This document shows, in pieces, positions 10,301 through 17,855 of a DNA stretch of 31,800 nucleotides. The first letter of the stretch is position 1, and the number at the start of each line of letters is the position of its first letter. The stretch spans positions 1-31,800 of the forward strand of contig UQRR01000013.1 in NCBI GenBank assembly GCA_900543455.1, read 5' to 3'. The notes below the pieces were generated by a model that was not told where the DNA came from, ran no database searches, and was given only the letters and a program-made list of their open reading frames with translations. Source of the stretch: an uncultured Dialister sp. (lineage in GTDB: Bacteria; Bacillota; Negativicutes; Veillonellales; Dialisteraceae). Both the position numbers and the translations under genes were made by a program.

Positions 10301-11245
10301 CGCATCATCCCCCAGAAGGACCTGCTCACAGAAAGCGAGAAAGCCCTCCTCGAAGAGAGTGAGAAGGCAGAAACGGCGAAGGAAGAAAAGGACGAAGCGC
10401 CCGCCTTCGATAGAGACGCCTTCCTCACCCATCTCCCGGAAACCGTCCCGGACTGGCTCTCCCGACAGCTCACATGGCGCTACGCCTTCCCCGGCGCGAC
10501 AGCGACCCCGGCCAAGCTCACCGCCACCGCCGCCGTCAAGCTCCGCGAAGAAGCAGAATACGCCGAGGGAGAACCGCCCTACGCTTCCTCCATCCTCGCA
10601 GAAGGCCTTGATGACGCAGCAGAGACAGAGGGCCTTCCCGCCGACTACAGCACGCCGCCCGCCTTCCTGAACGAGGACGCCCCCCTGTATAGCGGCACCT
10701 CCTTCGGCACCCTCATGCACAAGGCGATGGAAATGATCGACTTCACCGCCCTTCCTCCCACCGAAGACGCCCTCCGAAAACACATCCGCGCCCTTTCTGA
10801 CAAGCACGTCTTCACCGAAGAAGAGACGAAAGTCCTCCTCTCCCATCGGAGAAATCGCAATCCCGTAGAAGCCCTCCTCGCCTTCGCCAAAGGCCCCCTC
10901 GCCGCTTTGATGCGAAGAGCCACCACCCTAAGGAAGGAAATGCCCTTCTCCATCCTCCTTCCCGCCCATTCCTTCTACCCGCAGTGCGAAGAGGGCGAGA
11001 CTCTCTTCCTGCAAGGCGTCATGGACTGCCTCGTAGAAGAAACAGACGGCCTCACCATCATCGACTACAAGACCGACCGCACCATGACCGAAGAAGAGCT
11101 GAAAGCCCATTACAAGATCCAGCTCCAGGTCTACGGCGAATCCGCTGAGAAATTACTGGGAAAGCCCGTCAAGCACCTCTACCTCTGGTCCTTCACCTTC
11201 GGGAAAGAGATCGAAATAGCGCGATGGGGGACGGGGGACGAGTGA
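7376..11245 (+). CDS. addA: ATP-dependent helicase/nuclease subunit AddA
   Basis: A UvrD/Rep superfamily 1A helicase fused to a C-terminal RecB-family nuclease; with AddB it processes DNA ends for recombination. From ATG 7376 it is 1289 residues. Landmarks: Walker A AAAGSGKT (G25-T29), Walker B DEYQDT (422-427), motif III GDIKQSIYRFRQADP, motif V-like TIHSSKGLEFPVVF, motif VI LLYVAMTRARD, and a nuclease site with D1217 and D1230-Y-K1232. The frame is open back to 7322, but that stretch encodes repeat DNA; AAGGAG just before 7376 fixes the start. The last codons lie in a GGGGGAC-like repeat and the stop TGA is the start of a GTGACTG tract. Confidence 0.96.
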   Translation: MSWTPQQEEALRIRNKNLLLSAAAGSGKTAVLTERITRLAADPESHIDIHELLVLTFTKAAASEMKSRISASLTRELEAADAAQDLPLVHHLERQISLLSSAQISTLDAFFQSLVRQYFYLLDLDPKTRIMADENDARLLADDVLTEVLERWYEEGNPDFLITCDLFASGHQDQALRQMILRMHSYASSMPFPDVWLARLPDAYEIPEDATLDDLPWTQPILSELIDTAGKICDLYRQTFSLLDTNPIARDVYGETLSQEYAFFSSLAQVTTWQALYAMPSFIPQKMPSLSAAKAKTYGIKSTDFNKSPDAESIKALRDMAKDTYKKKLIPFLSITPAQWREETRAMAPEVKVLSALALDFGRSYLARKKQEGVMEFNDLEHYTLSLLLDTENPAFTPEHAEDFPSEAALSIRRNYKEVMIDEYQDTNGIQELITTLLSNGHNRFLVGDIKQSIYRFRQADPTIFLSKYHRFRQEGESGQRIDLNRNFRSDATVLSSINYLFRQLMTEKNLELTYGDAEALYPGRHEEARPENYVGGRVTIELVDGSELAETDQPELKEISKIDAEGRLIARHIESLIQEGRQVMNKDGTFRPIQYGDIVILLRSIAAKGPALLKILKEHHIPAVSSRDDDYVKNLEVQTLIALLQILDNPLQDLPLTAVLRSFFVGLTETDLARLRLLMKENEADHLFPLLEKAVPLLSREKADALSAFLTRFSAWREHAVQGGIAPLLQEIWEDTDYLTYVSGLPGGHARRAHLLSFYELARARDTGTHNGLYPFLTELSSLLKGDGRFQTKTDAVSTDAVRIMTIHSSKGLEFPVVFLADLAKNFNASDMTGIALCHKGLGLGIQYFDRERRLRWPSLYWYAVRAASERESRAEEARLLYVAMTRARDTLYLTASVKDAEKVLAACMTPLAGSGNDTPLPLPSHLISHARSYLDWILPAALHHRDLSPVWSRLEKIPSFQGDAAGDHSHFDFRIIPQKDLLTESEKALLEESEKAETAKEEKDEAPAFDRDAFLTHLPETVPDWLSRQLTWRYAFPGATATPAKLTATAAVKLREEAEYAEGEPPYASSILAEGLDDAAETEGLPADYSTPPAFLNEDAPLYSGTSFGTLMHKAMEMIDFTALPPTEDALRKHIRALSDKHVFTEEETKVLLSHRRNRNPVEALLAFAKGPLAALMRRATTLRKEMPFSILLPAHSFYPQCEEGETLFLQGVMDCLVEETDGLTIIDYKTDRTMTEEELKAHYKIQLQVYGESAEKLLGKPVKHLYLWSFTFGKEIEIARWGTGDE

Positions 11246-11480
11246 CTGGTAGCTAGGGATTAGGAATCTCAAGTGCAGGGAGGACTAAAAGACTAGAAGA
11301 CATCAGTCTCTCTCGTATCGTCATTTCGAGCAAAGCGAGAAATCTTTGTCATTCTCGTTCAAACGGCTCCCATCAGACAAACTCAAACGGGAAACCTGCT
11401 GCCCGCTCACCTTCGAGCATCGCCCGCTTTTAATCAGCGTTTTCCTAGAAACGCCAGTCTCAAAACTCCCCCCTGTGATT
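11246..11480. repeat. Repeat spacer after addA
   Basis: The 314-bp spacer holds heptamer remnants directly after the addA stop (11242-11270), a TCATTTCGAGC..GCGAGAAATCT half palindrome (about 11325-11348) of the MITE-like family found at 25257 and 27771, a CTTCGAGCATCGCCC variant (about 11411-11426) and an 'AATCAGCGTTTTCCTAGAA' motif (about 11435-11455). The last 80 bp carry the promoter of the next gene. Confidence 0.75.
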
Positions 11481-11485
11481 TCTCG

Positions 11486-11514
11486 TGGACAAATCGCATA
11501 CCGCTTTATATAAT
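11486..11514 (+). promoter_or_regulatory. Sigma-A promoter of the orphan binding-protein gene
   Basis: TGGACA (11486-11491), a 17-bp spacer and a perfect TATAAT (11509-11514) lie about 45 bp before the start codon. Confidence 0.75.
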
Positions 11515-11559
11515 ATGTACATCATTTTATGATTATACATTTTAAAAGAGGCGATAAGA

Positions 11560-12381
11560 ATGAAAACATGGAAAAAGGGATTGGCACTGGCCGCAGCGGC
11601 CGTGCTCGCACTCGGACTTGCATCCGGCTGCGGCAGCGAGAAGAAGGCGGACTCGGCATCGGGCAAAGCCCCGCTGAAAGTCGCTACGAATGCGACGTAT
11701 GTGCCTTTTGAATTTAAATCCAAAGATGGAAAAGACTATACCGGCTATGAGATCGACGTAGTGCGTGCGGTAGCGAAAGAACTAGGCCGCGATGTAGAAT
11801 TCAAGAACATTGCATTTGACGGACTCATCCCCTCTCTGCAGTCGCATGAAGTCGACATGACGGCTTCCGGCATGACAGCCACGAAAGAAAGAGCCGGCAA
11901 GATCCTCTTCGCCGCCCCCTTCTATGCGACGAAGCTTGCGGTCGTGACCCCGAAAGACAGCCCGATCCACTCTGTCGAAGACATGCAGGACGGCGCCGAA
12001 GTCGCCGTACAGATGGGTACGACAGCCGCGTACTATGCCCAGGATAAGGGCATGAAGATCCGCGGCTTCGACCATGCATCGGATATCGTGATGGAACTCA
12101 AAGCAGGCGGTGCGAAGTCGGGCATCCTCGACAAACCGGCCGCAGACTACTTCGTCGCGACAGACGGCAAGGACAATTTCCGCGTGGTCGATGTGCCGGA
12201 CTCAAAAGTCCAGTACTTCGCCTTTGGATTCAATAAAGACAACAAAGAACTGCAGCAGCAGGTCAATAAAGCCATCGCCGACCTGAAGCAGAAGGGTACG
12301 CTGAATGAGCTCCACGAAAAATGGTTCAAGACGCCCGTACAGGAAATGCCAGCCACCTGCGAAGAAGCGCTGGGGTTATAA
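11560..12381 (+). CDS. Amino-acid ABC transporter substrate-binding lipoprotein (orphan)
   Basis: A 273-residue family 3 solute-binding protein (SBP_bac_3, GlnH/HisJ-like). The N-terminus is a lipoprotein signal with lipobox L-A-S-G-C24, so it should be anchored outside the cytoplasmic membrane. The mature part begins with the typical lobe I sequence VATNATYVPFEF and contains GYEIDVVRAVAKELG and MTASGMTATKERA, which form the ligand pocket in this family, pointing to a polar amino acid. No permease or ATPase adjoins it. It has its own promoter and terminator and a weak AGAGG ribosome binding site. It may serve the ABC transporter encoded near 21 kb or a system elsewhere; that link is inference. 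Confidence 0.9.
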   Translation: MKTWKKGLALAAAAVLALGLASGCGSEKKADSASGKAPLKVATNATYVPFEFKSKDGKDYTGYEIDVVRAVAKELGRDVEFKNIAFDGLIPSLQSHEVDMTASGMTATKERAGKILFAAPFYATKLAVVTPKDSPIHSVEDMQDGAEVAVQMGTTAAYYAQDKGMKIRGFDHASDIVMELKAGGAKSGILDKPAADYFVATDGKDNFRVVDVPDSKVQYFAFGFNKDNKELQQQVNKAIADLKQKGTLNELHEKWFKTPVQEMPATCEEALGL

Positions 12382-12395
12382 GACATATAAGACAA

Positions 12396-12442
12396 TAAAA
12401 AAAGACCCGTGAGATTGATATGATCTCACGAGTCTTTTTTTA
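12396..12442. terminator. Bidirectional terminator between convergent genes
   Basis: A hairpin with an A7 run on its left and a T7 run on its right (stem CCGTGAGAT / ATCTCACGa) lies between the plus-strand lipoprotein gene and the minus-strand MFS gene, so it can stop transcripts from both sides. Confidence 0.9.
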
Positions 12443-12460
12443 TTGCCGAGCCGCCAGCGG

Positions 12461-13768
12461 CTATTTGATCGTCACACCCTTGGTATCCTTGATGAAGAAA
12501 AGGACATTGAGTGCTGCCGCAAGGTACACGCAGGACAGCAGAGCGAAAGCCGCAGAGAAGCCATTCGCCTGTGCCAGCGCACCGATGATCGCCGGAGCGA
12601 AGCCGCCGACCGCACGGCCCGTATTGAAAATGAAATTCTGCGCCGTCGAGCGCGCATCCGTCGTATAGTTTTCAGAGAGCAGCGTACCATAGCCAGCCAT
12701 CATGCCGTTGCAGAAGAAACCGAGCATCGCACCGCCGAAGAGCAGCAGGAGCGGCGTGCCCAGATTGACATACACATACACCATCGCTGCCGCGCACACG
12801 TAGAAGAGCAGGTACGGTTTCTTACGGCCGAAACGGTCCGAGAGATAACCAAAGACATAAATGCCTGCGATCATGCCGATAACCGTGACAACCATCCAGC
12901 CGGACATCGACTTGGTGGAAAGGCCGTGCTCCTTCAGAAGGATCATCGGCAGCCACACCATGATGCCGTAATAGCCGAAATTCTGCACACTCGTCATGAT
13001 AGTGAGAGAAATCGTGGTCACCGTCTTCGACGGGCTGGAGAACAGATGCGCGAGCGGGAACTTGCTTGCTTCCGCGAGCTCTTCCTCTTCTTCCGCTGTC
13101 AGCGTCTCGCCCGCTTCTTTTCTCGCCTTCAGCTGTTTCTTCAGCTCCTTGCGCTTCAGCCACATCGGCGGTTCCTTCAAGCCATGACGCGCCCATGCCG
13201 CCAGCAGCGCCGGGACGACGCCCACCAGGAAAAGCCCTCTCCAGCCATAATCAGGAAGAACGACAGCCGCCAGGATCGCAGCGAGCACAGCGCCCGCCTG
13301 CCAGCCCATCGCCACGCCCGCCGTAGCACGCGCACGCTTCGCTGCCGGCCATGTCTCCGTGACAAGCGTCATGCCGATCCCGTACTCCCCGCCAAGGCCG
13401 AGCCCTGCCAGGAAACGAAGGATATTGAGATGCATGACATTGTCCGCAAAAGCGCAGGCACCGGTGAAAATCGAGAAAATGATGATGGTCAGCGCAAACG
13501 TATGCACACGGCCGAAGTAATCCGCAAAGACGCCGAAGAGATACCCGCCAAGGACCGTACCGATCAGCGTGTACGTCGCGATGAGGCCGCCTTCTCCGAG
13601 CGTCAGGCCAAACTCCGCAACGATCGCTGCCATGGCAAAGGACAGGATCAAAACATCCAGTCCATCCATCGCATACCCGACGATCGAAGCCCACATGACC
13701 TTCCATCGTTCCTTCCGGGTGACGCCAGTTTCCTCAAATTCCAATTCTTCCAATGATTTTTCTGACAT
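12461..13768 (-). CDS. MFS metabolite:proton symporter (AAHS/sialate-type)
   Basis: A 435-residue 12-helix major facilitator. Features typical of the metabolite:H+ symporter branch are the helix 1 signature GYAMDGLDVLIL with its acidic residues, motif A between helices 2 and 3 (GVFADYFGRVHTF), RFLAGLGLGGEYGIGMTLVTE in helix 4, and a long charged central loop (about residues 190-230). Such proteins take up aromatic or organic acids, or sialic acid; the real substrate is unknown. The frame runs 12 codons further to a TTG at 13804, but ATG 13766-13768 has AGGGGAGG directly upstream and is preferred. It converges on the lipoprotein gene and shares its terminator. Confidence 0.87.
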   Translation of the reverse strand: MSEKSLEELEFEETGVTRKERWKVMWASIVGYAMDGLDVLILSFAMAAIVAEFGLTLGEGGLIATYTLIGTVLGGYLFGVFADYFGRVHTFALTIIIFSIFTGACAFADNVMHLNILRFLAGLGLGGEYGIGMTLVTETWPAAKRARATAGVAMGWQAGAVLAAILAAVVLPDYGWRGLFLVGVVPALLAAWARHGLKEPPMWLKRKELKKQLKARKEAGETLTAEEEEELAEASKFPLAHLFSSPSKTVTTISLTIMTSVQNFGYYGIMVWLPMILLKEHGLSTKSMSGWMVVTVIGMIAGIYVFGYLSDRFGRKKPYLLFYVCAAAMVYVYVNLGTPLLLLFGGAMLGFFCNGMMAGYGTLLSENYTTDARSTAQNFIFNTGRAVGGFAPAIIGALAQANGFSAAFALLSCVYLAAALNVLFFIKDTKGVTIK

Positions 13769-13849
13769 AATACCTCCCCTGTGTGTCTGCTCTTGTGCAG
13801 ACAATAACCCTGAAAATCATATGGCGCGAAAGGCGCACAAAATTATCTA

Positions 13850-13878
13850 ATTATATAATAGGGATATGTCTTTGAAAA
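13850..13878 (-). promoter_or_regulatory. Putative promoter of the MFS symporter gene
   Basis: The minus strand reads TTTTCA (13873-13878), 17 bp, TATAAT (13850-13855). The -10 is perfect; the -35 matches 4 of 6. Confidence 0.5.
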
Positions 13879-14093
13879 GAGGAGAAAGGTTAATTTTATA
13901 AAAAATTGAGAATTTAAAGAGTTATTATGCTGAATCCGGCAATGGATCGAAGCTATTCATGGATGAGGATATCCAATACGGCTGAATGGCATCATTTACC
14001 GGAACAAAAAATGCGTGAAAAAGAGGAAACGCCATCCCCCGAAGTGAGACGCCGATCCAATGCCCGCCCACTGATCGGCATCCGTCTCACAGC
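13879..14093. other. Non-repetitive spacer with a strong inverted repeat
   Basis: Unlike most spacers in the window this one has no heptamer repeats. An AT-rich stretch (13880-13930) is followed by about 120 bp without a convincing short gene. At 14044-14090 an inverted repeat pairs GTGAGACG (14044-14051) with CGTCTCAC (14083-14090) and CCGATC (14052-14057) with GATCGG (14073-14078). It lies between the clpX terminator and the MFS promoter, so it could be part of a small RNA; this is unproven. Confidence 0.4.
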
Positions 14094-14135
14094 AAAAATA
14101 CCTCCCTATGAGCGATTCACAGGGAGGTATTTTTT
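14094..14135 (-). terminator. Terminator of clpX
   Basis: An inverted repeat (AAAAATACCTCCCT against AGGGAGGTATTTTT) begins at the clpX stop codon, giving a 14-bp stem and a T tract on the minus strand. It ends the clpP-clpX transcript. Confidence 0.85.
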
Positions 14136-15381
14136 ATTTTTTTGCCGCTTTCCGTTCCAGCAGCGGATCGGTGTGGTTCACCACGTTGTCTTCCGTGATG
14201 GTGCATTTCACGACGTCCTTCATGCCGGGGATCTCATACATGACTTTCTGCATGATCTTCTCGATGATCGCGCGGAGGCCGCGGGCGCCGGTATTGCGCT
14301 CGATCGCCTGGCGGGCGATAGCGTGGATGGCAGCGTCTTCGATGACGAGCTCTACGCCGTCCATGGCCAGCAGCTTCTTGTACTGCTTGACGAGGGCATT
14401 CTTCGGTTCGGTCAGGATCTTGACAAGGGCTTCTTCCTTCAGCGGATGAAGGGCTACGATGACGGGGAGACGACCGATGAATTCGGGGATGAGGCCGAAT
14501 TTCAGGAGGTCTTCCGGCTGGACCTGCTGGAGAAGCTCGTCCATGTCTTTGTCTTCTGCTTTCTCGATATCGGCGCCGAAGCCCATGACGCTCTTGGTGA
14601 GACGGCTGTCGATGACCTTATCAAGGCCGGCGAAAGCACCGCCGCAGATGAAGAGGATGTTGCTGGTGTCGATCTGGATCATTTCCTGATTCGGATGCTT
14701 GCGTCCGCCCTGCGGCGGCACGTTCGCCACGGTGCCTTCCAGGATCTTCAGAAGAGCCTGCTGTACGCCTTCACCGGAGACATCGCGGGTGATGGAGACG
14801 TTCTCGGTCTTCTTGGCGATCTTGTCGATTTCATCGATGTAGATGATACCGCGCTGGGCTTTCTCGATGTCGTAGTCCGCGGCCTGGATGAGGCGGAGGA
14901 GGATGTTCTCGACGTCATCGCCGACGTAGCCGGCCTGTGTCAGTGTGGTGGCATCGGAAATCGCAAAGGGCACATCAAGGTAGCGGGCGAGGGTCTGGGC
15001 AAGGAGTGTCTTGCCGCTGCCGGTCGGCCCGAGGAGGATGATATTGGATTTCTGCAGCTCTACGCCGTCATCTTCGCCTTTGAAAAAGAGGCGTTTGTAG
15101 TGATTGTACACAGCGACGGCCAGCGCGATCTTGGCATTGTCCTGCTCGATGACGTACTGGTCGATGTATTCTTTGATCTCTTCTGGTGTAGGCACTTTGG
15201 TGTCAGCGGGTTCTTTGCCCTGCTTTTCTTTGTTTTTCCGCTCTTCCAGAAGAATGTTATGACAGATGTCAATGCATTCGCTGCAGATGTAGACGCCGGG
15301 TCCGGTGACCATGTTTTCGACTTCGTCGCTGGATCGGCCGCAGAAGCTGCAGATCTTCGGTTCTTTATCTTCTCCGTTCAC
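14134..15381 (-). CDS. clpX: ATP-dependent Clp protease ATP-binding subunit ClpX
   Basis: The AAA+ unfoldase that recognises, unfolds and threads substrates into ClpP. The 415-residue protein has the N-terminal C4 zinc finger (C11, C14, C33, C36), Walker A GPTGSGKT (118-125), pore loop GYVG (151-154), Walker B YIDEID (181-186) and the ClpP-docking loop at 266-268, which reads MGF instead of the usual IGF or LGF. Start is GTG 15379-15381 with AAAGGAG upstream, inside the 12-bp gap after clpP, so the two genes are co-translated. Length matches the family. Confidence 0.98.
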   Translation of the reverse strand: MNGEDKEPKICSFCGRSSDEVENMVTGPGVYICSECIDICHNILLEERKNKEKQGKEPADTKVPTPEEIKEYIDQYVIEQDNAKIALAVAVYNHYKRLFFKGEDDGVELQKSNIILLGPTGSGKTLLAQTLARYLDVPFAISDATTLTQAGYVGDDVENILLRLIQAADYDIEKAQRGIIYIDEIDKIAKKTENVSITRDVSGEGVQQALLKILEGTVANVPPQGGRKHPNQEMIQIDTSNILFICGGAFAGLDKVIDSRLTKSVMGFGADIEKAEDKDMDELLQQVQPEDLLKFGLIPEFIGRLPVIVALHPLKEEALVKILTEPKNALVKQYKKLLAMDGVELVIEDAAIHAIARQAIERNTGARGLRAIIEKIMQKVMYEIPGMKDVVKCTITEDNVVNHTDPLLERKAAKK

Positions 15382-15393
15382 GGTCTTTCTCCT

Positions 15394-15999
15394 TTATTTC
15401 TGTGTCACTTTCGCCAGCTCATTGCGGGTGAGGATGTGGTCGATGAGGCCATAGTCTTTCGCCATCTGGGCTGTCATGAAATTATCGCGTTCGGTGTCGT
15501 TTTTGATGGTTTCGAGGGACTGTCCGCTGTGCTTGGCAAGGATGCCGTTCAGTTCTTCGCGCAGGCGGAGGATCTCTCTCGCATGGATCTCGATCTCGGT
15601 CGCCTGTCCCTGTACGCCGCCCAGAGGCTGGTGGATCATGACATTCGCATGCGGAAGGGCGTAGCGTTTGCCCTTCGCACCGGCGGTCAGGAGGACAGCC
15701 GCCATGCTGGCGCAGGATCCGATACAGATGGTGGAGACGTCCGGACGGATATACTGCATCGTATCATAGATCGCAAGGCCGGCGGTCACGACGCCGCCGG
15801 GGCTGTTGATGTAAAGGTGGATATCTTTGGAAGGGTCTTCGGCTTCCAGGAAGAGAAGCTGTGCAATGATGACATTGGCCATATGGTCTTCAATCTGGCC
15901 GTCAAGGAATATGATGCGGTCCTTCAAAAGTCGGGAATAAATATCATAGGAGCGCTCTCCGCGAGCGGTCTGTTCGACAACAATCGGTACATATGCCAT
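15394..15999 (-). CDS. clpP: ATP-dependent Clp protease proteolytic subunit ClpP
   Basis: The 201-residue serine peptidase of family S14 that forms the tetradecameric chamber closed by ClpX. The catalytic triad is visible as S98 (in GSCASMA), H123 (in MIHQPLGG) and D172 (in NDTERDN). The glycine-rich NSPGG oxyanion strand (residues 65-69) is present. ATG 15997-15999 follows AAAGGGTG. The N-terminus MAYVPIVVEQTARGERSYDIYSR is the standard mature-type start with a short propeptide. clpX follows after 12 bp; tig lies 292 bp upstream on the same strand, a tig-clpP-clpX order common in clostridia and relatives. Confidence 0.98.
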   Translation of the reverse strand: MAYVPIVVEQTARGERSYDIYSRLLKDRIIFLDGQIEDHMANVIIAQLLFLEAEDPSKDIHLYINSPGGVVTAGLAIYDTMQYIRPDVSTICIGSCASMAAVLLTAGAKGKRYALPHANVMIHQPLGGVQGQATEIEIHAREILRLREELNGILAKHSGQSLETIKNDTERDNFMTAQMAKDYGLIDHILTRNELAKVTQK

Positions 16000-16030
16000 G
16001 TGGTAACACCCTTTCTTTTGGTTGAATAAT

Positions 16031-16160
16031 AGGTAGTGACTGGTAGCCAGGGACTAGGGATTAGGGATTGGACCCAAAGACTAAGGGATCAGGAGACAAG
16101 GAGACGTCTGCCATCTGACTTCTGATGTCTGACGTCTCAAGCGGGCATCACCACCAGTTG
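16031..16160. repeat. Heptamer repeats in the tig-clpP spacer
   Basis: GTGACTG/GGACTAG/GGATTAG heptamers (16032-16070), 8-nt AGACAAGG units, CTGACTT/CTGATGT/CTGACGT heptamers (about 16110-16138) and the GGGCATC module (about 16140-16150) lie directly upstream of clpP. The left part would be in the clpP leader if clpP is co-transcribed with tig. Confidence 0.75.
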
Positions 16161-16217
16161 CGGTGAAGCCGGCTTCCCCAGGGATCAAGCCTTTTTCCAA
16201 ATTCCCCATATGTTCGA

Positions 16218-16246
16218 AAGAGACGCCGGTCATCCCCGCGTCTCTT
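16218..16246 (-). terminator. Possible terminator or attenuator after tig
   Basis: A 9-bp perfect stem (16218-16226 with 16238-16246) lies about 45 bp after the tig stop. The T tract is short, so it may only partly stop transcription into clpP. Confidence 0.4.
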
Positions 16247-16291
16247 CCAATACACACTGCCGCAGCAGTAGTCATTCAATTTTATAAAGGA

Positions 16292-17770
16292 TTATTCCTT
16301 TTCAGCAGCCATGATGGTGTCGATGATCTCAGCTTTTTTTGCTTTGGATTCGATGGCGATGCCTTTTTCCTGTGCGTAAGCCTTGAGATCCTTGACGGTC
16401 ATAGCATTGAAGTCTTCTTCGGTCTTCGGAGCTGCTGCTTCTGCAGCCGGAGCTTCTTCTGCTTCTTTCTTATCTGCTTCTGCTTTTTTAGCAGCACCGT
16501 AGATGAAAGCAGCTGCTTTCTTGCGAAGGACGGAGTTGATCAGCATGTTCACGCGGCCTTCTTCTTTGATGATCTTCATGACATCTTTCGGGTCAGCGTT
16601 GAACTGATGAGCCATGCTGTAGACTTCCATGGAGAGATCCTGGTTCGTTACATCGAGTTCTTCTTTTTCTGCGATGGTTTCGAGGACAAGGCCCTGACGA
16701 ACCTGTTCTTCAGCGGTCTTTTCGTAGTTCTTGCGGAGCTGTTCTTCGGTCTGGCCGATGTTCTTCAGGTAGTCAGCGAGCTTCATGTCTCTGGATTCGA
16801 GGTTCATGGAGATTTCTTCGACGATTTCATCGATGCGCTGTTCGACCATTTCCTGCGGGATGTCGACTTTGGCATTGGCTACAGCCTGTGCTACGAGAGC
16901 TTCGTGGTAGGCTTCTTCTGCCTGCTGGATAGCCTGCAGCTGCATCTGCTGTTTGACAGAAGCCTTCAGGTCGTCCATCTTATCGAACTGGCTGATGGAT
17001 TTTGCGAAAGCATCATCGAGAGCCGGGAGCTGTTTGCGTTTTACATCATTGATGTGAACTTTGAATTCTGCTTCTTTGCCTTTGAGAGCATCGACGAAGT
17101 AGGTTTCCGGGAAGGTGACCTTGACTTCTACATCATCGCCTGCTTTATGGCCTTCGAGCTGTTCTTCAAAGCCCGGGATGAAGCTCTGGGAGCCGATTTC
17201 CAGCGGATAGGTCTTGCCTTCGCCGCCTTCGAACGGTTTGCCGTCTACGAAGCCTTTGAAGTCGATGACAGCGTAGTCGCCTTTGGCAAGGACAGCGCCT
17301 TCTTCTGCCTTTTCGAGACGTGCGCTCTGTTCAGCTGCTTTTTTCATTTCAGCTTCGACCTGCGCATCGGAAATTTCCGGTTCTTCATGGGCTGCTTCAA
17401 GGCCTTTGTATTCGCCGAGTTCTACTTCCGGACGTTTAACAAAAGTAGCGGTGAACTTTGCGCCTTCGGTTTCAGAGAAGAGATCTTCCTTCACATCTGC
17501 CTGGGTGATCGGGATGATTTTTTCCTGCTGCATAGCTTCGGAGAGTGCGCCATTGATGACGATGTCTTTCGCTTCAGCGATGACAGCTTCTTTGCCGAAA
17601 TGCATTTCCAGGACTTTGCGGCTTGCCTTGCCTTTACGGAAACCCGGGATTCTGACCTGATTCGCAATGCGAGCTACAGCCTGCTTGAATCCTTTCTGTA
17701 CAGCTTCTGCCGGCAGTTCAATGGCGAGAGATACCTTGTGCTGATCCAGTGCCTCTACTTTTACGTTCAT
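16292..17770 (-). CDS. tig: Trigger factor with C-terminal SAP/Rho-N-like extension
   Basis: A ribosome-bound chaperone and peptidyl-prolyl isomerase that meets nascent chains at the exit tunnel. The N-domain carries the ribosome-docking loop GFRKGK (43-48), followed by an FKBP-type domain (about 150-240) and the helical C-domain. The protein is 492 residues against about 430 in most species. The extra tail is an Ala/Glu-rich linker followed by about 40 residues (MTVKDLKAYAQEKGI ... KKAEIIDTIM) that resemble SAP/HeH or Rho N-terminal helical domains. ATG is preceded by AAGGAGG. It is the first gene of the tig-clpP-clpX cluster, with a clear promoter. Core identity is secure; the tail assignment is by pattern only. 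Confidence 0.96.
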   Translation of the reverse strand: MNVKVEALDQHKVSLAIELPAEAVQKGFKQAVARIANQVRIPGFRKGKASRKVLEMHFGKEAVIAEAKDIVINGALSEAMQQEKIIPITQADVKEDLFSETEGAKFTATFVKRPEVELGEYKGLEAAHEEPEISDAQVEAEMKKAAEQSARLEKAEEGAVLAKGDYAVIDFKGFVDGKPFEGGEGKTYPLEIGSQSFIPGFEEQLEGHKAGDDVEVKVTFPETYFVDALKGKEAEFKVHINDVKRKQLPALDDAFAKSISQFDKMDDLKASVKQQMQLQAIQQAEEAYHEALVAQAVANAKVDIPQEMVEQRIDEIVEEISMNLESRDMKLADYLKNIGQTEEQLRKNYEKTAEEQVRQGLVLETIAEKEELDVTNQDLSMEVYSMAHQFNADPKDVMKIIKEEGRVNMLINSVLRKKAAAFIYGAAKKAEADKKEAEEAPAAEAAAPKTEEDFNAMTVKDLKAYAQEKGIAIESKAKKAEIIDTIMAAEKE

Positions 17771-17855
17771 AAAAATTATTCCTCCTTAAGTCGGTTTTTC
17801 CGACAATATTGAACCATTCTTTTATTTTTACAAAATACGCTAAATCGCAAGATAT

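Noticed and set aside
13769..13804. Upstream TTG start of the MFS symporter
   Set aside because: The ribosome binding site AGGGGAGG lies between the TTG and the ATG and serves the ATG.
13927..16029. 700-residue open frame on the plus strand opposite clpX and clpP
   Set aside because: It lies antisense to two unmistakable genes and its composition follows their codon bias; no ribosome binding site or family match.
16081..16275. 64-codon frame just after tig (starts MTTAAAVCIGRDAG)
   Set aside because: No ribosome binding site, overlaps the putative terminator and runs into heptamer repeats; a decayed gene fragment cannot be excluded.
17791..17805. Riboswitch in the tig leader
   Set aside because: Only a 5-bp hairpin in a leader of about 80 nt; no known aptamer pattern.
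16163..17812. 549-residue Phe-rich frame opposite tig
   Set aside because: Mirror of the Glu/Lys-rich trigger factor sequence; the hydrophobicity is an artefact of the complementary codons.
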